From positions 1 to 26,017 of the forward strand of contig JAVBMQ010000161.1 of the NCBI GenBank assembly GCA_031552335.1: a stretch of 26,017 nucleotides of DNA, given 5' to 3'. The notes beneath the pieces were generated by a model. It ran no database searches, was not told where the DNA came from, and worked only from the letters and a program-made list of their open reading frames with translations. The position numbers and the translations under genes are program-made. Positions 16,817-23,737 of the stretch are shown in pieces (the first letter of the stretch is position 1; every line of letters starts with the position of its first letter). The stretch is from JAISFI01 sp031552335 (GTDB lineage: Bacteria > Bacteroidota > Bacteroidia > Bacteroidales > Azobacteroidaceae).

Positions 16817-18190
16817 TTATTTCTCTATTTCTCCGAATAATGTTGCGGCCGAAGCGTCTGTTATCTTCACCATTATTTTGTCTCCTATTCTGTGCCCGGT
16901 TTTATTAAAAACAACCACTTTATTTTGAGGCGTTCTACCAAAAAGCTGTTCCCGGGATCTCTTAGAAAATCCTTCAGCCAATACCTCATATGTTTTCCCA
17001 ACAGCTTCTCTGTTACGCATCAGGGAAAGTTCCAGTTGTAGTGCAATGATTTCTTCCAATCTACGCGTTTTCACGTCTTCCGGCACATCATCAGGCATGT
17101 GTTGTGATGCATATGTACCTGGTCTTTCCGAATACTTAAACATAAATGCAGCATCAAAACCAACTTCTCTCATCAAAGACAAAGTATCCTGATGATCTTC
17201 CTCTGTTTCAGAATGAAATCCGGCAAACAAATCGGTCGAAACCGCACAATCCGGAATGATTCGATGAATAGCTGCCATACGTTGCAGATACCATTCCCTG
17301 GTGTATTTTCTATTCATGGCCTTCAATATCCGGGAACTACCTGATTGAGCCGGCAAATGGATATGATTACAAATATTCGGGTAAGCAGCTATCACTTCCA
17401 ATGTTTTATCACTCATATCTTTAGGATGGGAAGTTGTGAATCGGATCCGCATTTCCGGAGCTTCTTCTGCAACCATTTTCAGTAAAGCAGGAAAATCAAC
17501 ATACTGTCCGTCTTTTTCTTTATATGTATAAGAATTAACATTTTGTCCCAGAAGAGTAACCTCTTTATAGCCCTCACTGCACATGACCCGCAATTCATTT
17601 AATATACTTTCCGGTTCGCGGCTTCTTTCCCGACCTCTGGTATATGGCACAATGCAATATGTACAAAAATTATTACACCCCCTCATAATGGAAATAAAAC
17701 CTGAAATTTTTACTCCTGAAATTTTCAGAGGGATAACATCTTTATAGGTTTCGGTTGTAGAAAGTGTTATGTTTACTGCTTTCTCTCCCTTTTCCACTGC
17801 ACCAACAAGATTAGGCAAATCTAAATAAGCATCCGGACCAACAACCAAATCAACATGGTGTTTTTCTATCAACTCTTCCCGGACTCTTTCTGCCATACAA
17901 CCCAAGACGCCGATAATCAAATTCGGCTGTCTTTTCTTTTTCAAAGACCGGAAATACTGTAACCGGGATATTACCTTTTGTTCGGCATTATCCCTGATAG
18001 AACAAGTATTGACAAAAACAGCCTCAGCCTCTTCTATTTTTTCCGTAATTTCATAGCCGTCCATCTGCATAATAGAAGCCACCACTTCACTGTCTGCTAC
18101 ATTCATTTGACAGCCATAAGTCTCTATAAAAACCTTTTTTAATTTACTATCAGTCACAGATTTAAAGTCTGTTTCCTTAGATTCACCCAT
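16817..18190 (-). CDS. miaB: tRNA-2-methylthio-N6-dimethylallyladenosine synthase
   Basis: Radical-SAM enzyme that adds the 2-methylthio group to i6A37 in tRNAs reading UNN codons. The 457-residue protein has the three-domain layout. The N-terminal UPF0004 cluster cysteines are Cys27 (TYGCQMN), Cys63 (NTCSIRD) and Cys98 (LGCMAER). The radical-SAM motif is GCNNFCTYCIVPYTRGRERSREP with Cys172, Cys176 and Cys179. A C-terminal TRAM-type region (about 390–457) ends in FNKTGHRIGDKIMVKITDASAATLFGEI. The CxxxCxxC context and length fit MiaB better than RimO or MtaB. Start at 18190 agrees with the family. Confidence 0.96.
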   Translation of the reverse strand: MGESKETDFKSVTDSKLKKVFIETYGCQMNVADSEVVASIMQMDGYEITEKIEEAEAVFVNTCSIRDNAEQKVISRLQYFRSLKKKRQPNLIIGVLGCMAERVREELIEKHHVDLVVGPDAYLDLPNLVGAVEKGEKAVNITLSTTETYKDVIPLKISGVKISGFISIMRGCNNFCTYCIVPYTRGRERSREPESILNELRVMCSEGYKEVTLLGQNVNSYTYKEKDGQYVDFPALLKMVAEEAPEMRIRFTTSHPKDMSDKTLEVIAAYPNICNHIHLPAQSGSSRILKAMNRKYTREWYLQRMAAIHRIIPDCAVSTDLFAGFHSETEEDHQDTLSLMREVGFDAAFMFKYSERPGTYASQHMPDDVPEDVKTRRLEEIIALQLELSLMRNREAVGKTYEVLAEGFSKRSREQLFGRTPQNKVVVFNKTGHRIGDKIMVKITDASAATLFGEIEK

Positions 18191-18229
18191 GATTATATTC
18201 GTTAATTAATATTAAAAATTCAAATAAAA

Positions 18230-18260
18230 TTTGGAAACGCAAAAATAAGCAGTACCTTTG
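18230..18260 (+). promoter_or_regulatory. complete promoter of the candidate small RNA
   Basis: TTTG (18230–18233), exactly 19 bases, then TACCTTTG (18253–18260). This is the textbook TTTG-N19-TAnnTTTG arrangement. The nearest plus-strand coding gene is 150 bases away, beyond a strong terminator. Confidence 0.75.
18240..18247 (-). promoter_or_regulatory. -7 element of the miaB promoter
   Basis: Minus-strand TATTTTTG matches TAnnTTTG, 49 bases before the miaB ATG. It lies between the -33 and -7 of the plus-strand promoter, so the two polymerase sites overlap and should exclude each other. Confidence 0.45.
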
Positions 18261-18263
18261 TTA

Positions 18264-18345
18264 ATGAAAAACGTAAAATTTTTTCATAGTTAAGGTTTTG
18301 GTTAAATGGGTTAAGGGAGGCTGTGAAGTCTCCCTTAATTTTTTT
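18264..18345 (+). ncRNA. candidate small RNA of about 80 nt, unclassified
   Basis: A complete transcription unit with no ordinary gene in it. It has a full promoter ending at 18260, an expected start near 18263–18268, and an intrinsic terminator ending at 18345. A 5' hairpin pairs 18264–18271 with 18280–18287 (ATGAAAAA/TTTTTCAT). Between the hairpins a G/T-rich single-stranded part repeats the unit GGTTAA/GTTAAGG. I do not recognise it as 6S RNA, tmRNA, SRP RNA or a tRNA. The same stretch encodes a nine-codon frame (MKNVKFFHS) from 18264, so a leaderless peptide or attenuator reading cannot be excluded. A second full promoter follows before the next gene, which argues for an independent transcript. 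Confidence 0.6.
18311..18345 (+). terminator. intrinsic terminator of the candidate small RNA
   Basis: TTAAGGGAG (18311–18319) pairs perfectly with CTCCCTTAA (18330–18338). Two further pairs (G·U, C-G) leave a 6-base loop TGTGAA, followed by seven Ts. It is among the strongest terminators in the window. Confidence 0.88.
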
Positions 18346-18358
18346 ACCAGCCTGATTA

Positions 18359-18390
18359 TTTGCATGTTTCATTTTTTTTATCTACATTTG
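18359..18390 (+). promoter_or_regulatory. promoter of the small membrane protein gene
   Basis: TTTG (18359–18362), 20 bases, then TACATTTG (18383–18390): a full Bacteroidetes promoter with the -7 ending 23 bases before the ATG at 18414. Confidence 0.7.
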
Positions 18391-18413
18391 GGCTGCAAAA
18401 ATAAGCATAATTT

Positions 18414-18761
18414 ATGGATAAATACGGGGATATTATTTTTTTAGCCATCATTTTTATATCTTTTGTTTTCAGTATTGTCAAAAACATAAGAAAAGAGAAA
18501 GATGCGAAGGCTCAAAAAACAATTGCTAAAAAAGAACAACAGGTTCCAACGACAAAAAAACCGGTTGCAGAACCTCAAACTCAACCCAAGGTAAGCTATA
18601 AGATGAGTAGGATGAGTTTTCCGGAAGAAGAAGAACCTATCAGTGCAATAGAAGCAGAAACAAATATCAACACACCTCCTCTCCTACTGAATATACAAGA
18701 CACAGATGAGATCAAACGCGCCATTATCTATTCGGAAATACTTGGAAGAAAGTACGAATAA
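18414..18761 (+). CDS. small single-pass membrane protein of unknown function
   Basis: A 115-residue protein with one N-terminal membrane helix (about 7–23, IIFLAIIFISFVFSIV). A positively charged stop-transfer stretch (KNIRKEKDAKAQK) is followed by a Lys/Pro/Gln-rich linker and a C-terminal block DEIKRAIIYSEILGRKYE. The charge pattern puts the C-terminal part in the cytoplasm. I recognise the C-terminal block as recurring in small Bacteroidetes membrane proteins but know of no assigned function. It has its own strong promoter and ends 78 bases before the CoA-transferase start. Confidence 0.75.
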   Translation: MDKYGDIIFLAIIFISFVFSIVKNIRKEKDAKAQKTIAKKEQQVPTTKKPVAEPQTQPKVSYKMSRMSFPEEEEPISAIEAETNINTPPLLLNIQDTDEIKRAIIYSEILGRKYE

Positions 18762-18776
18762 TATTTTTCTTTATTG

Positions 18777-18784
18777 TATCTTTG
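18777..18784 (+). promoter_or_regulatory. -7 element of the CoA-transferase promoter
   Basis: TATCTTTG matches TAnnTTTG exactly, 55 bases before the ATG at 18840 and just after the preceding stop. No convincing -33. Confidence 0.45.
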
Positions 18785-18839
18785 CGCGAAATTTCAAAAA
18801 AGTCAGTCATTAACTCTAAAACACAATAACAATTACGAC

Positions 18840-20321
18840 ATGGCATTTAAAATTATTTCAGCTGAAGAAGCTGCAAGTTATATTCATAACGATGCGGTAG
18901 TGGGATTCAGCGGGTTTACTGCAGCAGGTTGTCCGAAAGCAGTAACCAAAGCTTTGGCAAAACATGCAGAAGAAGAACATGCCAAAGGAAATCCATTTAA
19001 AATAGGTATGTATACCGGCGCTTCTACCGGAGATTCGATCGATGGTTATCTGGCGCGTGCTCATGCAATCAAATTTCGGACCCCTTATCAATCCAACAAA
19101 GACTTAAGGAGTGAATTAAATTCCCGGGAGGCAAATTATTTCGATTTACACCTTTCAGAATTACAACAGTATATCCGTTACGGTTTCCTTCCGAAACCTG
19201 ATTTTGCTATCATAGAAGCCTGTGATATCAATGATAACGGAGAAATCATATTGACATCAGCGGTAGGAATTATTCCTACTGTAGCACAAATGGCAGACCA
19301 CATCATTGTGGAACTGAACAAGCAACACCCAAAAGAATTACGCGGAATGCATGATATTTATCAACCTCTCGATCCTCCTTTGAGAAGGGAAATTCCCATC
19401 TACAAACCCAGTGATCGTATAGGTGTTCCTTATTTAAAGGTTGATCCGGCTAAAATTATCGGTATTGTAGAAACTGATCTTCCGAATGAAATATCGCCAT
19501 TTACTCCTACTGATGAAGTAACAGATACCATCGGACGCAATGTTGCAAACTTTCTTGTTTCTGAAATCAAAGCCGGTCGCATACCTGCATCTTTCCTGCC
19601 GGTACAATCCGGAGTTGGAAATGTTGCCAATGCGGTCTTAGGGGCTATGGGCCAAAGTAAAGAAATTCCTGCATTTGAAGTTTACACTGAAGTAATACAG
19701 GATGCCGTAATCGGTCTGATGCAACAAGGACGGGTAAAATTTGCCAGTGGTTGTTCTTTGACATTAAGTGCGGATGCATTATATGAAGTATACAATAACT
19801 TAGATGTTTATAAAGAAAAGATTATTCTTCGTCCGCAAGAAATTTCCAATAGTCCGGAAGTTGCCCGCCGTTTAGGATTGATTGCCATCAATACCGCATT
19901 GGAAGCTGACATTTTCGGGAACATCAATTCTACCCATGTGATAGGAACAAAGATGATGAACGGAATCGGAGGTTCTGCCGACTTCTGCCGTAACGCCTAT
20001 CTTTCCATCTTTACCACTCCATCCATTGCCAAAGAAGGAAAAATCAGTTCCATTGTACCCATGGTATCACACCATGACCACAGCGAACACTCGGTGAAAA
20101 TTCTGATTACAGAACAAGGGGTCGCAGACCTTCGTGGTTTGGCTCCGATCCAAAGAGCCGAATGTATCATTGAAAATTGTGTCCATCCGGAATACAAACA
20201 ATTACTGAGAGATTATCTCAATCAAGGAGTTAAAGGTCACACTCCACAGTCTATCCAGAATTGTTTTGCCTTCCACACAACATTCAATCAAACAGGCGAT
20301 ATGAGGAATACAAAGTTCTAA
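18840..20321 (+). CDS. acetyl-CoA hydrolase/transferase family CoA-transferase (succinyl-/propionyl-CoA type)
   Basis: Class I CoA-transferase that moves CoA between short acids. In Bacteroidales fermenters the usual assignment is succinyl-CoA:acetate or propionyl-CoA:succinate CoA-transferase, but the substrate cannot be read from sequence. From ATG 18840 it has 493 residues. The frame is open to a TTG at 18774, but those 22 residues (MYLCAKFQKSQ…) are unrelated to the family. Features: VVGFSGFTAAGCPKAV (20–35), GMYTGASTGDSIDG (56–69), GVGNVANAVLGAMG (258–271) and the probable catalytic glutamate Glu284 in EVYTEVIQDAV. Later come GIGGSADFCRNAY and ITEQGVADLRGLAPIQRA. It is the last backbone gene before the accessory region. 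Confidence 0.93.
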   Translation: MAFKIISAEEAASYIHNDAVVGFSGFTAAGCPKAVTKALAKHAEEEHAKGNPFKIGMYTGASTGDSIDGYLARAHAIKFRTPYQSNKDLRSELNSREANYFDLHLSELQQYIRYGFLPKPDFAIIEACDINDNGEIILTSAVGIIPTVAQMADHIIVELNKQHPKELRGMHDIYQPLDPPLRREIPIYKPSDRIGVPYLKVDPAKIIGIVETDLPNEISPFTPTDEVTDTIGRNVANFLVSEIKAGRIPASFLPVQSGVGNVANAVLGAMGQSKEIPAFEVYTEVIQDAVIGLMQQGRVKFASGCSLTLSADALYEVYNNLDVYKEKIILRPQEISNSPEVARRLGLIAINTALEADIFGNINSTHVIGTKMMNGIGGSADFCRNAYLSIFTTPSIAKEGKISSIVPMVSHHDHSEHSVKILITEQGVADLRGLAPIQRAECIIENCVHPEYKQLLRDYLNQGVKGHTPQSIQNCFAFHTTFNQTGDMRNTKF

Positions 20322-20338
20322 GCTAATCGAGTAGGAGA

Positions 20339-20375
20339 AGAGGGTGTGTCAAAAGTCCGACACACTCTCTTTTTT
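20339..20375 (+). terminator. intrinsic terminator of the CoA-transferase gene
   Basis: AGAGGGTGTGTC (20339–20350) pairs with GACACACTCTCT (20359–20370), 12 bp with one G·U, loop AAAAGTCC, followed by six Ts. It coincides with the left end of a repeat-like element. Confidence 0.8.
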
Positions 20376-20468
20376 GTTTTTCGGCCAGGGTTATTCTTTC
20401 CATTTTGTTTTATCGTTTTAACAGACTTTTATTAAAAAAAAGAGGGCATACCCTTTTGACACACCCTC
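20340..20468. mobile_element. MITE-like element or insertion-sequence remnant with 16-bp inverted ends
   Basis: GAGGGTGTGTCAAAAG (20340–20355) and CTTTTGACACACCCTC (20453–20468) are perfect reverse complements, enclosing 97 bases without coding capacity. GGGTGTGTCAAAA-type ends resemble termini of some insertion sequences (by memory, not searched). The left end doubles as a terminator hairpin. No target-site duplication is evident in the flanks. It could instead be a pair of terminators facing the CoA-transferase and the minus-strand gene to the right. Confidence 0.5.
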
Positions 20469-20554
20469 GATAAATCAATTATTTTTGTCCAATAAACCTG
20501 TAACGGCTACTTAAGACTAGTCATTTATAAAGTCACCAACCTTGAAACACTACT

Positions 20555-21346
20555 TCATCCTTTTACAGGATGGTACAATCTATTGTTTTTCATAGGGTTT
20601 GATTCCATTTCTTTTTTATCAAATACAGGACGGAACCTCATTGTACTTTCCGTGTAAAAATTATCTAATTCAGGTAGAGATTCATAATATTTATTTTTCA
20701 GTTCGAGGTCGCAAAAATCTCCCAAACCTCCTATATCTTCAATTGAAAAATCCAGATGTTTTAGTATTGTAGGAATAAGAGCTTCGTGATGTCCCGAGTT
20801 TTTTGCTTTCAAAACCATATCCAAAGTTTGTAAAGCAGCATTTGAAATTCGATAGATAGGATTAAACGATTTTAAAAGAAAAAGAGGATTAGTTGGTAAG
20901 CTTATTATATTCAGGCTTTTCCACCATGTCCATAAAGGACGCTGGAAAAAATATTCTATATGGGAAGATAAAAAATCGGCTTCTTTTTTTTCAAAACAAT
21001 TGAAAAATTCATTCCAATCACCATTAAAATATACATCATATTCAATGTTCCAATAGTAATCATAATTAGGGAAATCCTTATAAAACTGTAGGAGAGGAAA
21101 ATGATTGCTCCCTGGTATGATGCCGTCAGTAATAGGAATATAATTCAAATCATTCAAACTATTCACTGAGAAATTATAACTCGTTATGCTTTCCGGCAAC
21201 GTCTTATTCAATGTTTGTTCATTCTCTTGCAGCATAAGATAAAGTTTTCGCCATGGATTAACGCCCGCTTCCAATGCATTGTATTGCGAAAGAATAAAGT
21301 CATCTATTTTATGCGCCGCCAATAAAACCGCTTCCGTTTTTTTCAT
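20555..21346 (-). CDS. glycosyltransferase-like protein of unusual type
   Basis: A 263-residue cytosolic-looking protein with no signal peptide. Central stretch NYDYYWNIEYDVYFNGDWNEFFNCFE (about 94–119) resembles the acidic metal/NDP-sugar site of GT-A glycosyltransferases. Later are SFNPIYRISNAALQTLD and GHHEALIPTILKHLDFSIEDIGG, which have the layout of acceptor-side segments. It ends in a region with RFRPVF. I have seen this layout in proteins of the DUF3405-like and capsule-associated kind, but cannot assign a family or donor sugar. It stands alone on the minus strand, flanked by an inverted-end element on one side and a 36-bp inverted repeat on the other, which suggests acquired cargo. 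No promoter of the Bacteroidetes type is obvious upstream. Confidence 0.55.
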   Translation of the reverse strand: MKKTEAVLLAAHKIDDFILSQYNALEAGVNPWRKLYLMLQENEQTLNKTLPESITSYNFSVNSLNDLNYIPITDGIIPGSNHFPLLQFYKDFPNYDYYWNIEYDVYFNGDWNEFFNCFEKKEADFLSSHIEYFFQRPLWTWWKSLNIISLPTNPLFLLKSFNPIYRISNAALQTLDMVLKAKNSGHHEALIPTILKHLDFSIEDIGGLGDFCDLELKNKYYESLPELDNFYTESTMRFRPVFDKKEMESNPMKNNRLYHPVKG

Positions 21347-21448
21347 AAAAGCACAACTTATTTTTTATTATGACATTTTTAAAAGTCTAAGAAACTGTTT
21401 AAATTTTAGAATGAAGTCGTCTTCTTTTGACGAATTTTATTCTAAGTG

Positions 21449-21563
21449 TTTTTTTGGACACGAATTTGAACGAATTAAACGAATCAGAACAAATTTTAGA
21501 ATCAGAATATTTTAAAAATTCGTCTTTATTCGTTTAATTCGTTCAAATTCGTGTCCAAAAAAA
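21449..21563. repeat. 36-bp perfect inverted repeat with 43-base spacer
   Basis: The left arm (21449–21484) begins with seven Ts then GGACACGAATTTGAACGAAT. The right arm (21528–21563) is its exact reverse complement and ends in seven As. A partial outer pair, TGAAGTCgTCT (21412–21422) with AGATGACTTCA (21568–21578), surrounds it. No coding sequence lies inside. It may be a small non-autonomous mobile element, a remnant, or a strong bidirectional terminator. Confidence 0.9.
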
Positions 21564-21844
21564 GTCGAGATGACTTCAGAAATCATAGAAACTGCTTTGT
21601 TAAGTACTGCGTTTAAAATTATAGAAACTTTTTGTTTGTCAATAGATTAATTAAAAAATCGAAAATATGACTTGATAAAAATACAATATTTTTTGAAAAC
21701 AACAAAAAATAAATACCGACATACCTGCTTTTTTGCCTAAAGAACATGTTGTGAAACACAATAATAACGCTCAAATAAATTGCTTTATTGAGATATTTTT
21801 CTGAATCTTTGAGATAAAGTATTTTTAAAAATAATTAAATTATA

Positions 21845-21866
21845 AACAATTAAATGTTAAATTGTT
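21845..21866 (+). promoter_or_regulatory. inverted repeat ending at the start codon of the tail-fibre-like gene
   Basis: AACAATT (21845–21851) and AATTGTT (21860–21866) are reverse complements with an 8-base loop, the right arm touching the ATG at 21867. It could be an operator or an mRNA hairpin limiting translation. Chance is possible because the DNA is very AT-rich. Confidence 0.3.
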
Positions 21867-22388
21867 ATGGCTAATTTAAAGATTTCAGAGTTGCCAGGTG
21901 TGACACAAATAAAAAACACTGATGTAATACCGATTGTACAAAAAACAGGTAGCGAATCAACAACAAAAAAAGTATCGGTTGGTGAATTGAAAGATTATGT
22001 AGAAGCTAATTCCTCGGCAAGCGGTTTACCTGGTGTAAAATCGGAATTTAATAACAGGGCAACAAAATTGCAAATGCACGGCAACAATGGCTATGTGGAT
22101 ATTCTGAATTTTGATGGATATGGGGTAGAAGTTCCACTTAGCGGCATGGAGTTCGGAATAAGAGCGCGAGATTTTTATGTTATTGCCAATGGATATGTCA
22201 GGATCGAAGGATATAATATCGAACTTGGAGGCCAAGGAGTAGATTCAAATTTGTTTTTCCACGGCCTCCGACATTCAGTATCAAGTTCTATGTCTGTCGT
22301 AGTAATAGATGGTTATCGTGGATATGAAACTAACCAGGCGTATCAAATGTCACTATACGACTTGTGGAATATAATGAAACATTGGTAA
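21867..22388 (+). CDS. phage tail-fibre-like protein
   Basis: A 173-residue protein without signal peptide. The N-terminus MANLKISELPGVTQI, then NTDVIPIVQKTGSESTTKKVSVGELKDYV, fits the pattern ISELP-x(n)-D-x-hPhVQ … TKKVSVxxL that begins many phage tail fibre and tail spike proteins and attaches them to the particle. The remainder (about 50–173) is Gly/Tyr-rich with short beta-strand-like runs, such as GYVDILNFDGYGVEVPLSGMEF and GYVRIEGYNIELGG, and lacks a recognisable receptor or enzyme domain. The protein is short for a tail fibre. It is followed at 12 bases by a small unknown gene. Prophage, tailocin or extracellular injection system remain possible sources. Confidence 0.55.
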   Translation: MANLKISELPGVTQIKNTDVIPIVQKTGSESTTKKVSVGELKDYVEANSSASGLPGVKSEFNNRATKLQMHGNNGYVDILNFDGYGVEVPLSGMEFGIRARDFYVIANGYVRIEGYNIELGGQGVDSNLFFHGLRHSVSSSMSVVVIDGYRGYETNQAYQMSLYDLWNIMKHW

Positions 22389-22400
22389 AATAAAAGATAG

Positions 22401-22733
22401 ATGAAAGCAGATTTTACAAAAAAAATTACAGATTCGCTCGGGCGGATTGTGAGTATAAATAACCGTTATCGTTGGGATGAGAACAAAAACAGGATTTCCG
22501 ACTCGACCAGTATATTAAAAGATGTGCTGGTCGATATTCTTTTCGCTTCGCGTTCAGCTAACGATGAAGATGCACTGGTAAAATCGGAACTTGCACGGAA
22601 AATATTTGATTCGATGGGAGTAATTGAAATTTCGGAAGCTGAAAAACGACATATTGATGAGATTATTTGCCAGCGAAATACCGATGTACGCGCTTTTTAT
22701 TTAACGATGCTAAAAGAGGAAAATCCTGGATGA
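22401..22733 (+). CDS. small protein of unknown function, coupled to the glycosyltransferase
   Basis: A 110-residue, highly charged, mostly helical protein (MKADFTKKITDSLGRIVSIN … FYLTMLKEENPG). No signal peptide, membrane helix or known motif. Between the tail-fibre-like gene (12 bases upstream) and a glycosyltransferase whose ATG overlaps its stop (ATGA). The size and position would suit a phage assembly or chaperone-like protein, but I do not recognise it. Confidence 0.7.
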   Translation: MKADFTKKITDSLGRIVSINNRYRWDENKNRISDSTSILKDVLVDILFASRSANDEDALVKSELARKIFDSMGVIEISEAEKRHIDEIICQRNTDVRAFYLTMLKEENPG

Positions 22734-23698
22734 AACTATCGATTATTATAACACATTATGATGAAGGGGAACGGGTTGTATTCCCGCTGCTCTCTTCCAT
22801 CAGCAATCAGATTGGCGTTGATTTCGGAGAATTTGAAGTGATTGTTGTTAACGATTGTTCGGACGTACCGCTGACTGATGATTTCTTGACATCATTCCCG
22901 AATATTAAGCCGCGCGCTGTTCTACTAAAAGAGAACATAGGCTTGGCATCAGCCCGTAATGCGGGATTTGCCGAAAGCACAGGTGAGTATGTGATGTATT
23001 GCGATGCGGACGACAGTTTTTTCAATTACACGGCTTTGTTTGCTTTTTTAGAAGTAGTAAAAAACCAAAAGTATGATTGTGTTTTTTCGACTTTCATCGA
23101 AGAAGTAAGAACTCCTGAAGGCGTGAAATTTATCAATCACAATGGAGAATCAACTTGGGTTCATGGTAAAATCTTCCGGAGACAATTTTTACTTGACAAC
23201 GACATTCGTTTTCCCGACGGTTACAGGACGCACGAAGACAGTTATTTTACAGGAATTTGTTACGAACTTGCGACAAACAACCGGAATTTTTTCGCGATAC
23301 CTGCTTGCACATATGTATGGCGGTGGAACGACAACAGTATGGTTCGCCGCAATAACGGCGAATTTATTGTAACGGAAAACACCAGCTTTATACAGTCTAT
23401 AAACAAGTTGTGTGAAGACCTGGAGAAAAAAAATGACAAAAATGTTATGCTCAAAGCAGTGTCTTTCATTATACATGAATACTTCACATTGCAAGACGCG
23501 CGTTTTTATAGTGAACAATATAACAGCCATTACATTGAATCGATGCGTTTACTTAAAAAATTTATGAAGAGATTCGGAAAATACTGGTATCTGATAGAAA
23601 AAGAACCGTTTGCGGAAATATACGCCGGCAAAAAGGACCGATTCAATGTAAAAGAGTACAAGTTTTCGCTTAAGGACTTTATACAGACCATCTCTTAG
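22730..23698 (+). CDS. family 2 glycosyltransferase
   Basis: Inverting NDP-sugar glycosyltransferase of the GT2 (GT-A) fold, cytosolic. From ATG 22730 it has 322 residues. The frame also continues upstream to 22667 inside the preceding gene, but MKLSIIITHYDEGERV is the classic GT2 start. Motifs: EVIVVNDCSDVPL (36–48), ENIGLASARNAGFAESTG (68–85), the DxD-type YCDADDS (90–96), and the acceptor-side region WVHGKIFRRQFL (143–154) with HEDSYFT (168–174). The C-terminal third is helical and basic, with no membrane segment. Its start overlaps the preceding stop, so the two are translationally coupled. The acceptor is unknown; sugar addition to a neighbouring particle protein is one possibility (inference). 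Confidence 0.9.
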   Translation: MKLSIIITHYDEGERVVFPLLSSISNQIGVDFGEFEVIVVNDCSDVPLTDDFLTSFPNIKPRAVLLKENIGLASARNAGFAESTGEYVMYCDADDSFFNYTALFAFLEVVKNQKYDCVFSTFIEEVRTPEGVKFINHNGESTWVHGKIFRRQFLLDNDIRFPDGYRTHEDSYFTGICYELATNNRNFFAIPACTYVWRWNDNSMVRRNNGEFIVTENTSFIQSINKLCEDLEKKNDKNVMLKAVSFIIHEYFTLQDARFYSEQYNSHYIESMRLLKKFMKRFGKYWYLIEKEPFAEIYAGKKDRFNVKEYKFSLKDFIQTIS

Positions 23699-23737
23699 AG
23701 ATTGCAGATACAATAAACTCCAATAAAACAAAAAATT

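Larger units (their letters stand above)
21347..21866. other. 520-base non-coding, repeat-rich and AT-rich gap
   Basis: No credible gene. Left half: a 36-bp inverted repeat (see own entry), a 12-base direct repeat AAATTTTAGAAT at 21401–21412 and 21491–21502, and AGAAACT units near 21390, 21587 and 21623. GACGAATTTT at 21429–21438 can pair with AAAATTCGTC at 21515–21524. Right half (about 21600–21866): very AT-rich, with no match to TAnnTTTG that I can find close to the next gene. Confidence 0.75.

Noticed and set aside
18774..18839. Upstream TTG extension of the CoA-transferase
   Set aside because: The extension overlaps the -7 element and has no family counterpart; ATG 18840 gives the usual MAFKIISAEEAA start.
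20470..20554. Possible tRNA or gene remnant between the MITE-like element and the glycosyltransferase-like gene
   Set aside because: No cloverleaf, no T-loop GTTCRA and no family-like peptide in any frame; I see nothing supportable there.
22667..22729. Upstream extension of the GT2 frame into the preceding gene
   Set aside because: The GT2 fold begins at MKLSIIITHY (22730), and the ATGA overlap explains the arrangement.
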